Counted from the first letter of the stretch, positions 49,963 to 58,083 are shown. The stretch is DNA of 64,000 nt from Anaerocolumna jejuensis DSM 15929 (GCF_900142215.1 NZ_FRAC01000034.1:5664-69663); one strand, 5' to 3'. A program made the numbers and translations. Notes: a model not told the origin generated them from the letters alone.

Positions 49963-50186
49963 AACTTTCTCCTTTATTTGTATACTATAAAACTGCCCCA
50001 ATCCAGGCAAACACAGAATATTATAATAGATTTTGCCGATTTTTGAAAGTTTTCTTTTGCCTTCCGCTTATTAATTTTAATAATATTATTTATATATTCA
50101 GCTAATATATACAAAAAATCTGTATATTTTATACTTTGCATTTTTATGGTATACTCTAGAAAAAGGTATAGGGAAAGGAATATTTT

Positions 50187-51122
50187 ATGTTCTATCAACT
50201 TCAGGACAGGCTCTGTCCAATTACTATAGAGGAGTATAATCCCTCCATCCTGACTCTCGGCATCATCAGCTTAAAGGAGCTGGCGGAATGTTATACCGTC
50301 TTTGGCTTCTCCCAGACAACCGTTATGGAATGTCAGGATATTACGAGAAAACTTCATGGCATCATGGGGATATACGACGAATACCACTTTGGTATCATAA
50401 CAGCGATCGATACCAAGTATTTTATCCATTTGGAGGACAGAATCGGTATTTATATAAAAGAGAATCTGTTTCTTATTGTAATTATTAAAGACCAGGATAA
50501 CAGTATCCATATGGACTTATTAGAATCCTTAAAGCAGATCAACTTTACAAAGATTTCACTGGAGCGCCTGATATACGGATTTCTGGAGCGTCTTCTTTTA
50601 AATAATTATACGATGCTGGAGGAGCTGGAGGATAGTATCAGCGAATTTGAGGACAACATTGATGACAACAAATTGTCAAAAGATTTTTACCATGAGATCA
50701 CAAGTGTAAGAAAAAGGCTTCTTCTCCTTGATAATTACTATGAACAGCTTGTTTTAATCGGCGAAGAACTAAAGGATAATTCCATTGGTATATTTAATGA
50801 AGAACGTCTGCGTTATTTTAAACTCTTTAATGACCGTGTTTTAAGATTAAGCAACAATGTCAGAAAGCTCGACGATTACAGTATCCATGTAAGGGATGCC
50901 TATCATGCCCAGATGGACTATAACCTGAACAGCATCATGAAGCTGTTTACCGTAATCACCACCATCTTTCTGCCTTTAACCCTTATCGTTGGCTGGTACG
51001 GAATGAATTTTACCAATATGCCGGAGCTTGGCTGGAAAATGGGATATCCCTTCGTTATTATCCTTAGTATCCTGGTGGTAATTATTAACATTCTGTTTTT
51101 TAAGAGAAAGAAGTTCTTATAA
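50187..51122 (+). CDS. corA: CorA-family divalent cation transporter
   Basis: Channel-type Mg2+ transporter of 311 residues. A long cytoplasmic alpha/beta and helical region precedes two C-terminal transmembrane helices, and the signature GMN appears as YGMNFTNMPE between them. The C-terminus is basic (FFKRKKFL). RBS GGAAAGGA precedes the ATG. It lies inside the element and converges with the small gene at 51117-51374, overlapping it by six bases. Confidence 0.9.
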   Translation: MFYQLQDRLCPITIEEYNPSILTLGIISLKELAECYTVFGFSQTTVMECQDITRKLHGIMGIYDEYHFGIITAIDTKYFIHLEDRIGIYIKENLFLIVIIKDQDNSIHMDLLESLKQINFTKISLERLIYGFLERLLLNNYTMLEELEDSISEFEDNIDDNKLSKDFYHEITSVRKRLLLLDNYYEQLVLIGEELKDNSIGIFNEERLRYFKLFNDRVLRLSNNVRKLDDYSIHVRDAYHAQMDYNLNSIMKLFTVITTIFLPLTLIVGWYGMNFTNMPELGWKMGYPFVIILSILVVIINILFFKRKKFL

Positions 51123-51374
51123 GTCTTCTTTCTCCTTCAGCTGGCAGGGATTTTCCCTGAAAAATTCATCCGTTATAAACTCTGCGCTCTCTGCCCACAT
51201 CAGAGAGCTCGTTTTTCGCAGCATATCATACGCTTTTGACAGGTAAAAATCATAGAGGCAGTCATCAAAGTTCTTTCCTGTTTCTATCGCTATCAAACGT
51301 GCGACCTGTTCAATTTTGATTATAATATCCAGGGTTATATCCTGATTCTTGTAAACAAAAAGATTCTTCATCAT
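51117..51374 (-). CDS. Small protein of the DUF3990 module
   Basis: Protein of 85 residues, mostly helical and acidic (LDIIIKIEQVARLIAIETGK, then YDMLRKTSSLMWAESAEFI). I do not recognise a named family. It follows the DUF3990 gene on the same strand by about 90 bases, and similar small partners are seen beside DUF3990 genes. It could be an antitoxin-like partner; this is inference. Confidence 0.6.
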   Translation of the reverse strand: MMKNLFVYKNQDITLDIIIKIEQVARLIAIETGKNFDDCLYDFYLSKAYDMLRKTSSLMWAESAEFITDEFFRENPCQLKEKEDL

Positions 51375-51466
51375 CTCTTCTATTCCTCATTTATTTCCAC
51401 TCAGCCTGCCTGGAGGCCAAATACTGCATGTATTAACAGTTATAATTCACTTTCCTGCATATCCTC

Positions 51467-51982
51467 CTATACTGCCAGGGATAAGGCTTTTAATGGCGGA
51501 AGCTCCTTACGCCCCAGATAGGTAAGGTAATTCAGGGCTTTTGCCGTATGCAGGGAGATCTGGTCATGGGCCTGATACGGCCGGAGCTGTTCAAGGGCAG
51601 TCTCCTGGCTGTAAATCCCTGCTACATATAAAGCTATGGTCCTCATAATATTATCGTCCGCAACCGGGCCTATTACCACATCATATGTATGCTGGATACC
51701 GCCGTACAGCCGGTTTTCCTTAATCATACTGAGCCATTCACTGGTAAGCCCCGGATACTTCATTACCGAAAGCTCTTTTGCCATCTTCAGCTTAAATTCC
51801 ATGACATATCTGCCCTCGCCCCCGTACCGGATATACATGTTTTCTGCCCAGCCCTCTGCCTGCTCTCTGAAGGTAGTTGTATAGAACCCTTTGCCAAAAT
51901 CCCTCTTATCTTTTGAAAAGCTTAGATCTACCTTTTCGAATATTACATTTGTCCCGTGGTAAAGATAAATTTCATTTTGCAT
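51467..51982 (-). CDS. DUF3990-family protein
   Basis: Protein of 171 residues starting NEIYLYHGTNVIFEKVDLSF with FGKGFYTTTFREQAEGWA and YDVVIGPVADD. The YHGT and GFYTT segments resemble ADP-ribosyltransferase-fold proteins, so an NAD-using or toxin-like activity is possible but not shown. The start overlaps the DUF3791 gene by 11 bases. Located in the right part of the spoIIID-interrupting element. Confidence 0.75.
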   Translation of the reverse strand: MQNEIYLYHGTNVIFEKVDLSFSKDKRDFGKGFYTTTFREQAEGWAENMYIRYGGEGRYVMEFKLKMAKELSVMKYPGLTSEWLSMIKENRLYGGIQHTYDVVIGPVADDNIMRTIALYVAGIYSQETALEQLRPYQAHDQISLHTAKALNYLTYLGRKELPPLKALSLAV

Positions 51983-52202
51983 CCAGCACTCTCCTTAATA
52001 TGTCCTCCACAAAGTATATGCTCTCTTCCATACTTTGTGTATGCAGTGTCTTGTACTGTGAACGCAAGAGCTCTATTATGCCGTTGTTCCGGAATAACAA
52101 AAAGACTTCACAGGGCTTCATATTATGATTACGGGCATAGCCTTCAATTGCTTCCACTATCATCAGATTTTTATCATTTTCCGAATCTTCCACAGACTTC
52201 AC
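51972..52202 (-). CDS. DUF3791-family small protein
   Basis: Helical protein of 76 residues (MIVEAIEGYARNHNMKPCEV, then LFRNNGIIELLRSQYKTLHT). DUF3791 genes commonly precede DUF3990 genes, as here, with an 11-base overlap. The start is 40 bases inside the right attachment core and overlaps the end of the truncated spoIIID frame by 29 bases. Before excision, transcripts from the spoIIID promoter would therefore run into it. Confidence 0.75.
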   Translation of the reverse strand: MKSVEDSENDKNLMIVEAIEGYARNHNMKPCEVFLLFRNNGIIELLRSQYKTLHTQSMEESIYFVEDILRRVLDAK

Positions 52203-52241
52203 ACCTTTCTGAAATTATGGTACCGTTCACTTTTGTTACAG

Positions 52242-52253
52242 CTTTATGTACGG
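52242..52253. repeat. Right attachment core
   Basis: CTTTATGTACGG, identical and in direct orientation to 46222-46233. Confidence 0.88.
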
Positions 52254-52359
52254 TTGATTTTGAAATGCCAAACTGCTTTGCTGTCTGTCTCACGGTCGCA
52301 TTATTGTCGATTATGTAGTTGGCTATTTCTACTGCCCTTTCTTCTATATAGCCTTTCAA
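52242..52359 (-). CDS. spoIIID: spoIIID, 5' part of gene interrupted by a mobile element
   Basis: Starts with TTG at 52359 after AGGGGGA. It encodes MKGYIEERAVEIANYIIDNN, then ATVRQTAKQFGISKSTVHK, the full helix-turn-helix of SpoIIID. After the 12-base repeat the frame runs 22 more codons of element sequence to a stop at 52174-52176, giving a 61-residue truncated product without the conserved C-terminus. The 3' part is at 46070-46233. The rejoined 89-residue protein aligns without gaps to the intact paralogue at 52942-53190 (about 47 of 79 identical by hand count). Confidence 0.93.
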
Positions 52360-52391
52360 AAGGATATCCCCCTATTGTACTTGTTTTTAAT

Positions 52392-52399
52392 ATTGTATG
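52392..52399 (-). promoter_or_regulatory. SigE-type -10 element of spoIIID
   Basis: CATACAAT on the minus strand, the exact SigE -10 consensus, 33 bases before the TTG start. An ATAT-containing -35-like element (GGATATA) lies 16 bases upstream, slightly long spacing. spoIIID is a SigE target in known spore formers. Confidence 0.6.
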
Positions 52400-52464
52400 C
52401 ATGACTGCTGTAAATTATATCCTGTTCCTTTGCAGGAAATACAGGAAAACTACACAAAACAGGT

Positions 52465-52510
52465 CATAAAAAAACTGCCGTAAATTGGCTTAAGGGCCAA
52501 CCTGCGGCAG
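52465..52510 (-). terminator. Terminator of eetA
   Basis: CTGCCG(C) pairs with CGGCAG around a loop with further pairing (TTGGCCC/GGGCCAA region), followed on the minus strand by TTTTTTTATG. Confidence 0.8.
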
Positions 52511-52526
52511 AAAAAAAATAAATGTA

Positions 52527-52910
52527 TTAATTTGTAGAACCATCTACCTCAGGGGTATCCCTGCCAACGATTTTAACTACGACCTTATTGGGCAGACAGA
52601 TGATACTTTCCCCTGTTTTATTGATCTTTCTTGACTTTACACATATTTTATCAGGGCAGCTTGCCTCTGTAACATCCGCATAACCATCCTTGATCACAAG
52701 ATGATTGGTACCGCCGTTTACGCCTTTTATATCAACAGTAAGGTCTTTATTTAAGGGGTACTCCTGTGTGACCACTCCATCCACTGCCACTACTACCATA
52801 TCTCCGCTTTTTTGTGTTATCCGGAAAATAAGCAGTCCTCCAAGGGCTATGAAGAGTATGACCAATAACAGAATGATATCTTTCTTTTTTATATATGTGT
52901 TCTTATCCAA
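52527..52910 (-). CDS. eetA: NusG domain II protein, EetA-like
   Basis: Protein of 127 residues starting with TTG at 52910 after AAGGAG. One N-terminal transmembrane helix (about 11-30) is followed by an extracellular NusG domain II-like fold with EASCPDKICVKSRKINK and ESIICLPNKVVVKIVG. The family member EetA pairs with EetB in flavin-based extracellular electron transfer. Its partners are at 38909-45665, now separated by the 6-kb element. It is probably co-transcribed with the SpoIIID paralogue 31 bases upstream. Confidence 0.82.
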   Translation of the reverse strand: MDKNTYIKKKDIILLLVILFIALGGLLIFRITQKSGDMVVVAVDGVVTQEYPLNKDLTVDIKGVNGGTNHLVIKDGYADVTEASCPDKICVKSRKINKTGESIICLPNKVVVKIVGRDTPEVDGSTN

Positions 52911-52941
52911 AATGCAGCTCCTTGTCCAAATACTTTCTCCG

Positions 52942-53190
52942 TTATGTTTTCTTGTATTTTCTCCTTGTAGCCAGTCCACCTCTTATGTGCCGTTCCGCTT
53001 TGTTTAACATAAGTACCTCATTTACCGCATGATAGAGCTGCTTATTGATTAACGGCAGTCTATCCTGTAAATCTTTATGAACTGTTGATTTGCTGACACC
53101 ATAGCGGATAGCAGTCTCCCGTACAGTCGCTTTCTGCTCAATGGTATAATTGGCCAGCTCAATAATTCTCTCCTCCATATATGGATGCAT
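52942..53190 (-). CDS. SpoIIID-family sporulation regulator, intact paralogue
   Basis: DNA-binding protein of 82 residues: EERIIELANYTIEQKATVRE, GVSKSTVHKDLQDRLPLINK and KAERHIRGGLATRRKYKKT. It is complete and shares the gapless alignment with the interrupted spoIIID. It may be an ancestral duplicate or the functional copy. It is followed by eetA in the same direction. Confidence 0.88.
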   Translation of the reverse strand: MHPYMEERIIELANYTIEQKATVRETAIRYGVSKSTVHKDLQDRLPLINKQLYHAVNEVLMLNKAERHIRGGLATRRKYKKT

Positions 53191-53262
53191 AACAGGGCCC
53201 CCAAGCTTGTTTTTTCTAGTATATTCCTGTTTGTCCCCTTATATGTCAGAAGAAAAATGCTG

Positions 53263-53736
53263 TTAAAATCCTTCCGTACGTCTTATCTTGCGAAGCTTAT
53301 TCCGTTTTACGGCTCCGTCCCATTCTGCCTGCTGGACTTCTGTTTCCAGCTTCAGTCCGGGCACCTTAATCGGCCTTCCGTCCTTATCGATTGCCACATA
53401 TACAAGATATGCTCTGTTAATGGGTTTTCGAAATCCGCTAAGGTCCTCCAGATAAGTATCTACTCTTATCTCCATTGAAGTATTTCCCACATAGGTTATT
53501 TTACCCCGCAGCACCAGGGTATCATTTATAAAGGCACCGGCCTTAAATTGCAGATTATCGATTGCTGCCGTTGTAATGTTGCATTCCGCATGACGCTTGG
53601 CTGTAATTCCACCCACAATATCAATCCATTCCATAAGCTGCCCGCCAAAAAGCCTTCCGCTTCCGTTGATGTGGGCAGGCATCAGAAGGTGAACCTGCTC
53701 TGTCAGAGATTCCTCTACCGTTTTTGCTTCTTTCAT
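53263..53736 (-). CDS. Acyl-CoA thioesterase (hotdog fold, YciA-like)
   Basis: Cytosolic thioesterase of 157 residues. The hotdog signature HINGSGRLFGGQLMEWIDIV contains the catalytic Asp, and VLRGKITYVGNTSMEIRV follows. Such enzymes release CoA from acyl-CoA. The hotdog domain spans about 10-125, followed by a charged tail. Confidence 0.88.
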   Translation of the reverse strand: MKEAKTVEESLTEQVHLLMPAHINGSGRLFGGQLMEWIDIVGGITAKRHAECNITTAAIDNLQFKAGAFINDTLVLRGKITYVGNTSMEIRVDTYLEDLSGFRKPINRAYLVYVAIDKDGRPIKVPGLKLETEVQQAEWDGAVKRNKLRKIRRTEGF

Positions 53737-53881
53737 ATATATTTCCTTCCCGATGGTTTTTTCATTTGTTCGTTTATTGACTGACCCTTCTCTTTTACAG
53801 TAGCTAATCCCTTCGCTTTTGTCAAGGGGCTCAGATGCTATGTTTACGGGAAACGAAGGAAGGAAGTTTATGGAAACGGAC

Positions 53882-54111
53882 GATGACCAAGGAGGTTGCT
53901 TTGAAGTTTTGTTCGCGAGAACCCTTTTTCCACTAAAGCGGCAGAAAACGTAACTGGCAGGTAAACCAGTGCCAAACTCGCTGTAACAATTATGGCTGTG
54001 TTAGTTCTCGAGCTCAAACAGTGGCGCTGTTTACCTAGTCACGTTTCCTGCCGCTTAAGTGTCATAAGGAACCTCTTGAGACAAAACTTCAAAGCAACCT
54101 CCTTGGTCATC
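53882..54111. repeat. 230-bp inverted-repeat element
   Basis: The ends are perfect 31-base inverted repeats (53882-53912 and 54081-54111, starting GATGACCAAGGAGGTTGC). Inner arms pair imperfectly (CACTAAAGCGGCAGAAAACG against CACTTAAGCGGCAGGAAACG, near 53931 and 54060). No coding frame spans it. A MITE-like element or a long structured RNA are both possible. It accounts for much of the 715-base gap 53737-54451. Confidence 0.85.
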
Positions 54112-54199
54112 TGTGTATATACATTATTTTTCTCATGCGTTTGCCGTGATGCTATGTATTACAAAGCCTAGAAACAGTTAATGGAAAGGCACCAGGAAA

Positions 54200-54225
54200 A
54201 GTCCTGCCTTACGTAAGGCAGGACT
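54200..54225. repeat. Perfect 26-bp palindrome
   Basis: AGTCCTGCCTTAC followed by its exact reverse complement. A degenerate copy of the left arm of the 230-bp element follows at 54235-54301. Confidence 0.8.
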
Positions 54226-54317
54226 AGGGAATTGATTTGGACTTCGTTGTTCGGAAACCTTTATTCTACTAGAGCCGCAAAAAAGCAGCTGGCAGTCAAA
54301 TCTTCCGGACAGAAAGA

Positions 54318-54376
54318 GGCCTGTAATTCTTTTCCAGGCATAGTTTTCAATGTACCATGAAAAAGCGTTACAGGCC
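54318..54376 (-). terminator. Probable terminator downstream of cysK
   Basis: GGCCTGTAA and TTACAGGCC form a 9-bp stem; on the minus strand it is followed by TCTTTCTG. It lies 75 bases past the cysK stop. Confidence 0.55.
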
Positions 54377-54451
54377 CTTCCTTATTCGTATAAATAGAAG
54401 GATGGTACGAAAAGTATGGTCTGAGGATTTTATTAAATGGCTGAAATAATA

Positions 54452-55384
54452 TTATTCTGAAAATAACGGGGTGGATAAGTATCTTTCACCTGTATCAGGA
54501 AGCAGTACAACAATAGTCTTGCCTGCATTCTCAGGGCGTTTTGCAATCTGAACTGCTGCCCATGCGGCTGCACCGGAGGAAATACCTACCAGGAGGCCTT
54601 CTGTTTTCGCAATTTGTCTTCCTGTAGCAAATGCATCTTCATTATCAACAGGTATGATTTCATCGTATATCTCTGTATTTAATATTTTGGGTACAAAGCC
54701 TGCGCCAATACCCTGAATTTTATGAGCTCCCGGAGTTCCCTTGGATAATACGGGGGACGCACTGGGCTCAACGGCAATTATCTTAACGTCCGGATTCTTG
54801 CTCTTTAAATATTCACCAACACCGGTGATGGTTCCGCCGGTACCGATACCTGCGATAAAGAAATCGACCTTACCGTCCGTATCTTCCCAGATCTCAGGTC
54901 CCGTAGTCTTTCTGTGGACTTCCGGATTGGCTTCGTTAATAAACTGACCTGGAATAAAGGAATCCTGAATTTCCTTTGCCAGCTCATCTGCCTTTGCTAT
55001 AGCACCGCTCATACCCTTGCTGCCTTCGGTCAATACAAGCTCTGCTCCATAGGCCTTTAAAAGATTTCTTCTTTCAATGCTCATTGTTTCAGGCATTGTC
55101 AATATAATCTTATATCCTCTGGCTGCGGCAACAGATGCTAAGCCAATACCTGTATTTCCGCTGGTAGGCTCAATAATGGTAGCTCCGGGCTTTAATAATC
55201 CTTTTTCCTCGGCATCATCAATCATTGCTTTGGCAATTCTGTCCTTTACACTGCCGGCAGGATTAAAATATTCCAATTTACCTACTATTGCTGCTTTTAC
55301 CTCATTTTCTTCACTGAATTTTTCAAGCTCCAGCAACGGTGTTTTTCCGATTAAATCTGTAAGGCTTTTTGCGATCTTTCCCAT
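54452..55384 (-). CDS. cysK: Cysteine synthase (O-acetylserine sulfhydrylase)
   Basis: PLP enzyme of 310 residues that makes cysteine from O-acetylserine and sulfide. The Schiff-base lysine is in [11 protein letters not shown], the substrate loop in [12 protein letters not shown] and the phosphate-binding loop in [13 protein letters not shown]. It ends [14 protein letters not shown]. The ATG has AAAGGAG upstream and a SigA promoter nearby. Confidence 0.97.
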   Translation of the reverse strand: MGKIAKSLTDLIGKTPLLELEKFSEENEVKAAIVGKLEYFNPAGSVKDRIAKAMIDDAEEKGLLKPGATIIEPTSGNTGIGLASVAAARGYKIILTMPETMSIERRNLLKAYGAELVLTEGSKGMSGAIAKADELAKEIQDSFIPGQFINEANPEVHRKTTGPEIWEDTDGKVDFFIAGIGTGGTITGVGEYLKSKNPDVKIIAVEPSASPVLSKGTPGAHKIQGIGAGFVPKILNTEIYDEIIPVDNEDAFATGRQIAKTEGLLVGISSGAAAWAAVQIAKRPENAGKTIVVLLPDTGERYLSTPLFSE

Positions 55385-55437
55385 AACTTATTCTCCTTTA
55401 TATTAAATTTATTATTGTTCTTTTGCTAACTAACTAT

Positions 55438-55466
55438 AATCTATCACAGGTGTATTTATTTGTCAA
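55438..55466 (-). promoter_or_regulatory. SigA promoter of cysK
   Basis: TTGACA at 55461-55466, 17-base spacer and TAGATT at 55438-55443 on the minus strand. The rest of the 332-base gap (to 55716) shows no convincing gene. Confidence 0.72.
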
Positions 55467-55716
55467 CAATTTTTTATATATATCATATATGTTTACTAGG
55501 AATTGACGATTTGGATTTCTAGTTAACCTCAGCTTTCGCTTATGTATATTTGTGGTATAAAAATGCAATGTAGTGACTTTCACGGAGCTGAGTGTATTTT
55601 TATATCACAAGTATACATTCAATAAACATGGCATTGACTTACTTGAATCATTAATAAAAGGTAAAAAAATAACTGCCTTTTGCAGTTTAAATTCTTTTGT
55701 ATTTTACTTTACCTCT

Positions 55717-56580
55717 TTAGTCGTTATAGACATCTCTCCAGATAACCAATGTAAGCTTTCCCTGAACTACCGGAACATATTCATACCTTTCTTCCCCTTT
55801 TAAGACCAGAGGCACCTGAAAATCATAATCCGCCATCAATTCAAGCCTTCCAATCAGTTCTCCCTTACCTGCTCCATAGCCCATCCGGTTTAATTCCGGC
55901 GGCAGGCTGCTTAGGGTAAGCTTATACTCCGTACCTGTTCCAGGCTTGTCTTTGCCAGCCCAGGGCTTTTCCTTTCCCATACCGGAATCGGCTTTTCCCG
56001 GCTCGGCTTTTCCTGTTCCAGCCTCCATTTTCTCCCCAGCGGACACATCCGCCTCTTTTCTTTTCATTACAAGAAGGGTTTCCTGAACATCTTTTGCCCT
56101 GCTTAGTATCCGGTATTCTGCCCGAAAGTTACTGATATCTTCCGGTAACAGCTTCCGGAACTTTTCAGGAGATTTTACCTTAAGACTGCCGACCCCTAAG
56201 CTTTTATTCCCTGTGACAAACCGCCAGTACAGAGGGTCCTTTGTTAATTTTAAAGTAACCTCGCAGGGCTTTAATTCTATCGGCTTACCGGTGTTATGGG
56301 CAGATGTATTTTTTAGGTGAAAGCCCAGGGATACCTCTCCTCCCTGTAAAAGCTTATCAAAGGAAATCCCTTCCGTACCATCTACGGTAAGCCCCTTGTC
56401 CTCCCTCTGAAAATAAGCAAACAGATTTTCATCCTCGAACCGGATTACCGGATCTTCTCCTTCCTTTTCAAAGGACAGGCCGGATTTCTTCTCTGTGCTG
56501 GTATCCGCCCCTAAAAAAGGCAGCATAAAGATAAGGAAAAGCAAGGAGAGGCTCATAAACCGCTGTTTATATCCCGTCAT
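55717..56580 (-). CDS. Exported protein of unknown function
   Basis: Protein of 287 residues with an N-terminal signal peptide (SLSLLFLIFMLPFLGADTS). I do not recognise a family. Residues about 185-225 form a low-complexity Gly/Lys/Pro-rich stretch (GTGKAEPGKADSGMGKEKP), flanked by beta-rich segments. RBS AGGAGGGA precedes the ATG. It lies alone between cysK and dtd. Confidence 0.75.
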   Translation of the reverse strand: MTGYKQRFMSLSLLFLIFMLPFLGADTSTEKKSGLSFEKEGEDPVIRFEDENLFAYFQREDKGLTVDGTEGISFDKLLQGGEVSLGFHLKNTSAHNTGKPIELKPCEVTLKLTKDPLYWRFVTGNKSLGVGSLKVKSPEKFRKLLPEDISNFRAEYRILSRAKDVQETLLVMKRKEADVSAGEKMEAGTGKAEPGKADSGMGKEKPWAGKDKPGTGTEYKLTLSSLPPELNRMGYGAGKGELIGRLELMADYDFQVPLVLKGEERYEYVPVVQGKLTLVIWRDVYND

Positions 56581-56740
56581 GTTCCCTCCTTTCTATCAGA
56601 TTTTATAACACAGTATTAATTACCATATTATTACATTTCATTATATAGAAAGCAGGTGCATATTACAAGCAGAATACCCTGTATCCGTTCGACGGCTCCC
56701 CCTATATAGCAAGGAAAGCCTCCAGAAATCTTTTTCTTTC

Positions 56741-57193
56741 TTAATATCCCAACATTTCTTTGTCTAATACTACAGTAAATGGTCCGTCGTTGAGCAGCTC
56801 TATCTTCATATCCGCTCCAAACTCCCCCGACTCCACGCGCCCATACTTTTCCCTGCAGCTAATCATAAAATACTCATAGAGCTCCTTTGCCCTGGCTGGT
56901 TCCGCAGCATTCAGGAAATTGGGCCGGTTGCCCTTCCTGCAATCCGCATAAAGGGTAAATTGGGATATTACCATGATGTCTCCATTAACATCACTTAGGG
57001 AAAGGTTCGTCTTTCCTTCTTCATCGTCAAAAATTCTTAGCTTTAAAATTTTGTCCAGGTATTTATCCGCCGTCTCTCTTGTATCTTCCTTTCCTATTCC
57101 GAGAAGCAGCAGATAACCCCTGTTTATGCTGGCCTTTACTTCTCCTTCTATAGTAACCGACGCACGCTTTACCCTTTGTATTACCACCTTCAT
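56741..57193 (-). CDS. dtd: D-aminoacyl-tRNA deacylase
   Basis: Homodimeric editing enzyme of 150 residues that removes D-amino acids from tRNA. The two conserved motifs are [15 protein letters not shown] (SQFTL) and [10 protein letters not shown] (NxGPxT). The N-terminus [18 protein letters not shown] is canonical. Confidence 0.97.
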   Translation of the reverse strand: MKVVIQRVKRASVTIEGEVKASINRGYLLLLGIGKEDTRETADKYLDKILKLRIFDDEEGKTNLSLSDVNGDIMVISQFTLYADCRKGNRPNFLNAAEPARAKELYEYFMISCREKYGRVESGEFGADMKIELLNDGPFTVVLDKEMLGY

Positions 57194-57284
57194 AGCTCTT
57201 TCTCCTCTTACTGTCTCTCCATTAATTTTTTCTTAATTTTTTTCTTAATTTTTCGAAATATCTATAAAGAATCCCTGAACATTG

Positions 57285-57313
57285 TTGTTATCTTGTCCTT
57301 CCTATGCTATAAT
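57285..57313 (+). promoter_or_regulatory. SigA promoter of the PAP2 gene
   Basis: TTGTTA at 57285-57290, 17-base spacer and TATAAT at 57308-57313, 50 bases upstream of the start. Confidence 0.75.
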
Positions 57314-57363
57314 GCCAGTATTGCAATTGTACTACAATTAAATAACAATTGGAGGCTTTCACA

Positions 57364-58035
57364 TTGAAGAATTTAATTCATAAATACAAGCATGCCTGGG
57401 TCCTGTCTTATTTTGTTATTTATATGGTATGGTTTTTCTATCTGGAAAGAAGCGTTACGAAAAATTTTTATACCGTCCATATTAAGCTGGATGACATGAT
57501 TCCTTTTAATGAATGGTTTTTAATTCCATATTTACTATGGTTTTTGTATATTTTTTCCACCGTATCTTATTTCTTCCTTACTTCAAGAAGTGATTTTTAT
57601 AAGCTTACGGCTTTTTTATTTATCGGAATGACAATATGCCTCATTATTTATACCATATGGCCCAACGGCCAGGATTTAAGGCCTAATCTGGATGCCTTAG
57701 GCAGGGACAACGTATTGATTGATATTATCCGGCACCTCTATTCAACGGATACGGCTACGAATGTCTGCCCCAGTATCCACGTGTTCAACTCCATTGGCGC
57801 TGCCATTGCCATCAATAAGAGCGAAGCTCTGAAAAAGAAAAAATGGCTGACTATAGGCTCTGTTATACTAACCGTATTAATTTGCATGTCTACAGTATTT
57901 ATAAAACAGCACTCTGTCTTTGATGTATTTATGGGTACCCTCCTTGCAGTTGTTATGTACCTGGGAGTTTATGTCTGGGTAGGAAGTAAGCAGGCTGCTA
58001 AAGCCAAGGAAAAAAAGCTTTCTGCGGAATTTTAA
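57364..58035 (+). CDS. PAP2-superfamily membrane protein
   Basis: Membrane protein of 223 residues with about six hydrophobic segments. It has CPSIHVFNS (PSxH motif) and IKQHSVFDVFMG (H...D motif), so a lipid phosphatase or phosphotransferase is likely. A TTG at 57364 with GGAGG eight bases upstream is preferred to the TTG five codons earlier. Divergent from dtd. Confidence 0.82.
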   Translation: MKNLIHKYKHAWVLSYFVIYMVWFFYLERSVTKNFYTVHIKLDDMIPFNEWFLIPYLLWFLYIFSTVSYFFLTSRSDFYKLTAFLFIGMTICLIIYTIWPNGQDLRPNLDALGRDNVLIDIIRHLYSTDTATNVCPSIHVFNSIGAAIAINKSEALKKKKWLTIGSVILTVLICMSTVFIKQHSVFDVFMGTLLAVVMYLGVYVWVGSKQAAKAKEKKLSAEF

Positions 58036-58083
58036 CTCTGCAGAAACAATTTATCAAATATAATTTCATACCGTTCTACCTTA

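Larger units (their letters stand above)
46222..52253. mobile_element. 6.0-kb serine-recombinase element interrupting spoIIID (skin-like)
   Basis: Bounded by the direct repeat CTTTATGTACGG at 46222-46233 and 52242-52253, each within the codons for TVHKD of SpoIIID (the matching context is longer: ACA, one mismatch, then the 12 bases). Distance between repeats is 6020 bases. Contents in order: XRE regulator (+), large serine recombinase with a coupled small gene (-), NCS2 purine permease (-), CorA transporter (+), three small genes including DUF3990 and DUF3791 proteins (-). Direct orientation of the repeats predicts excision as a circle with exact repair of spoIIID, as SpoIVCA does for sigK. 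Excision itself is inferred. Confidence 0.88.

Noticed and set aside
52174..52359. Treating the 61-codon frame as a complete small regulator
   Set aside because: It has only the SpoIIID helix-turn-helix and diverges abruptly at the attachment core; the rest of the gene is at 46070-46233.
55573..55803. Plus-strand 76-codon frame upstream of the exported protein
   Set aside because: No ribosome binding site, no recognisable family, and it overlaps the end of the gene at 55717-56580.
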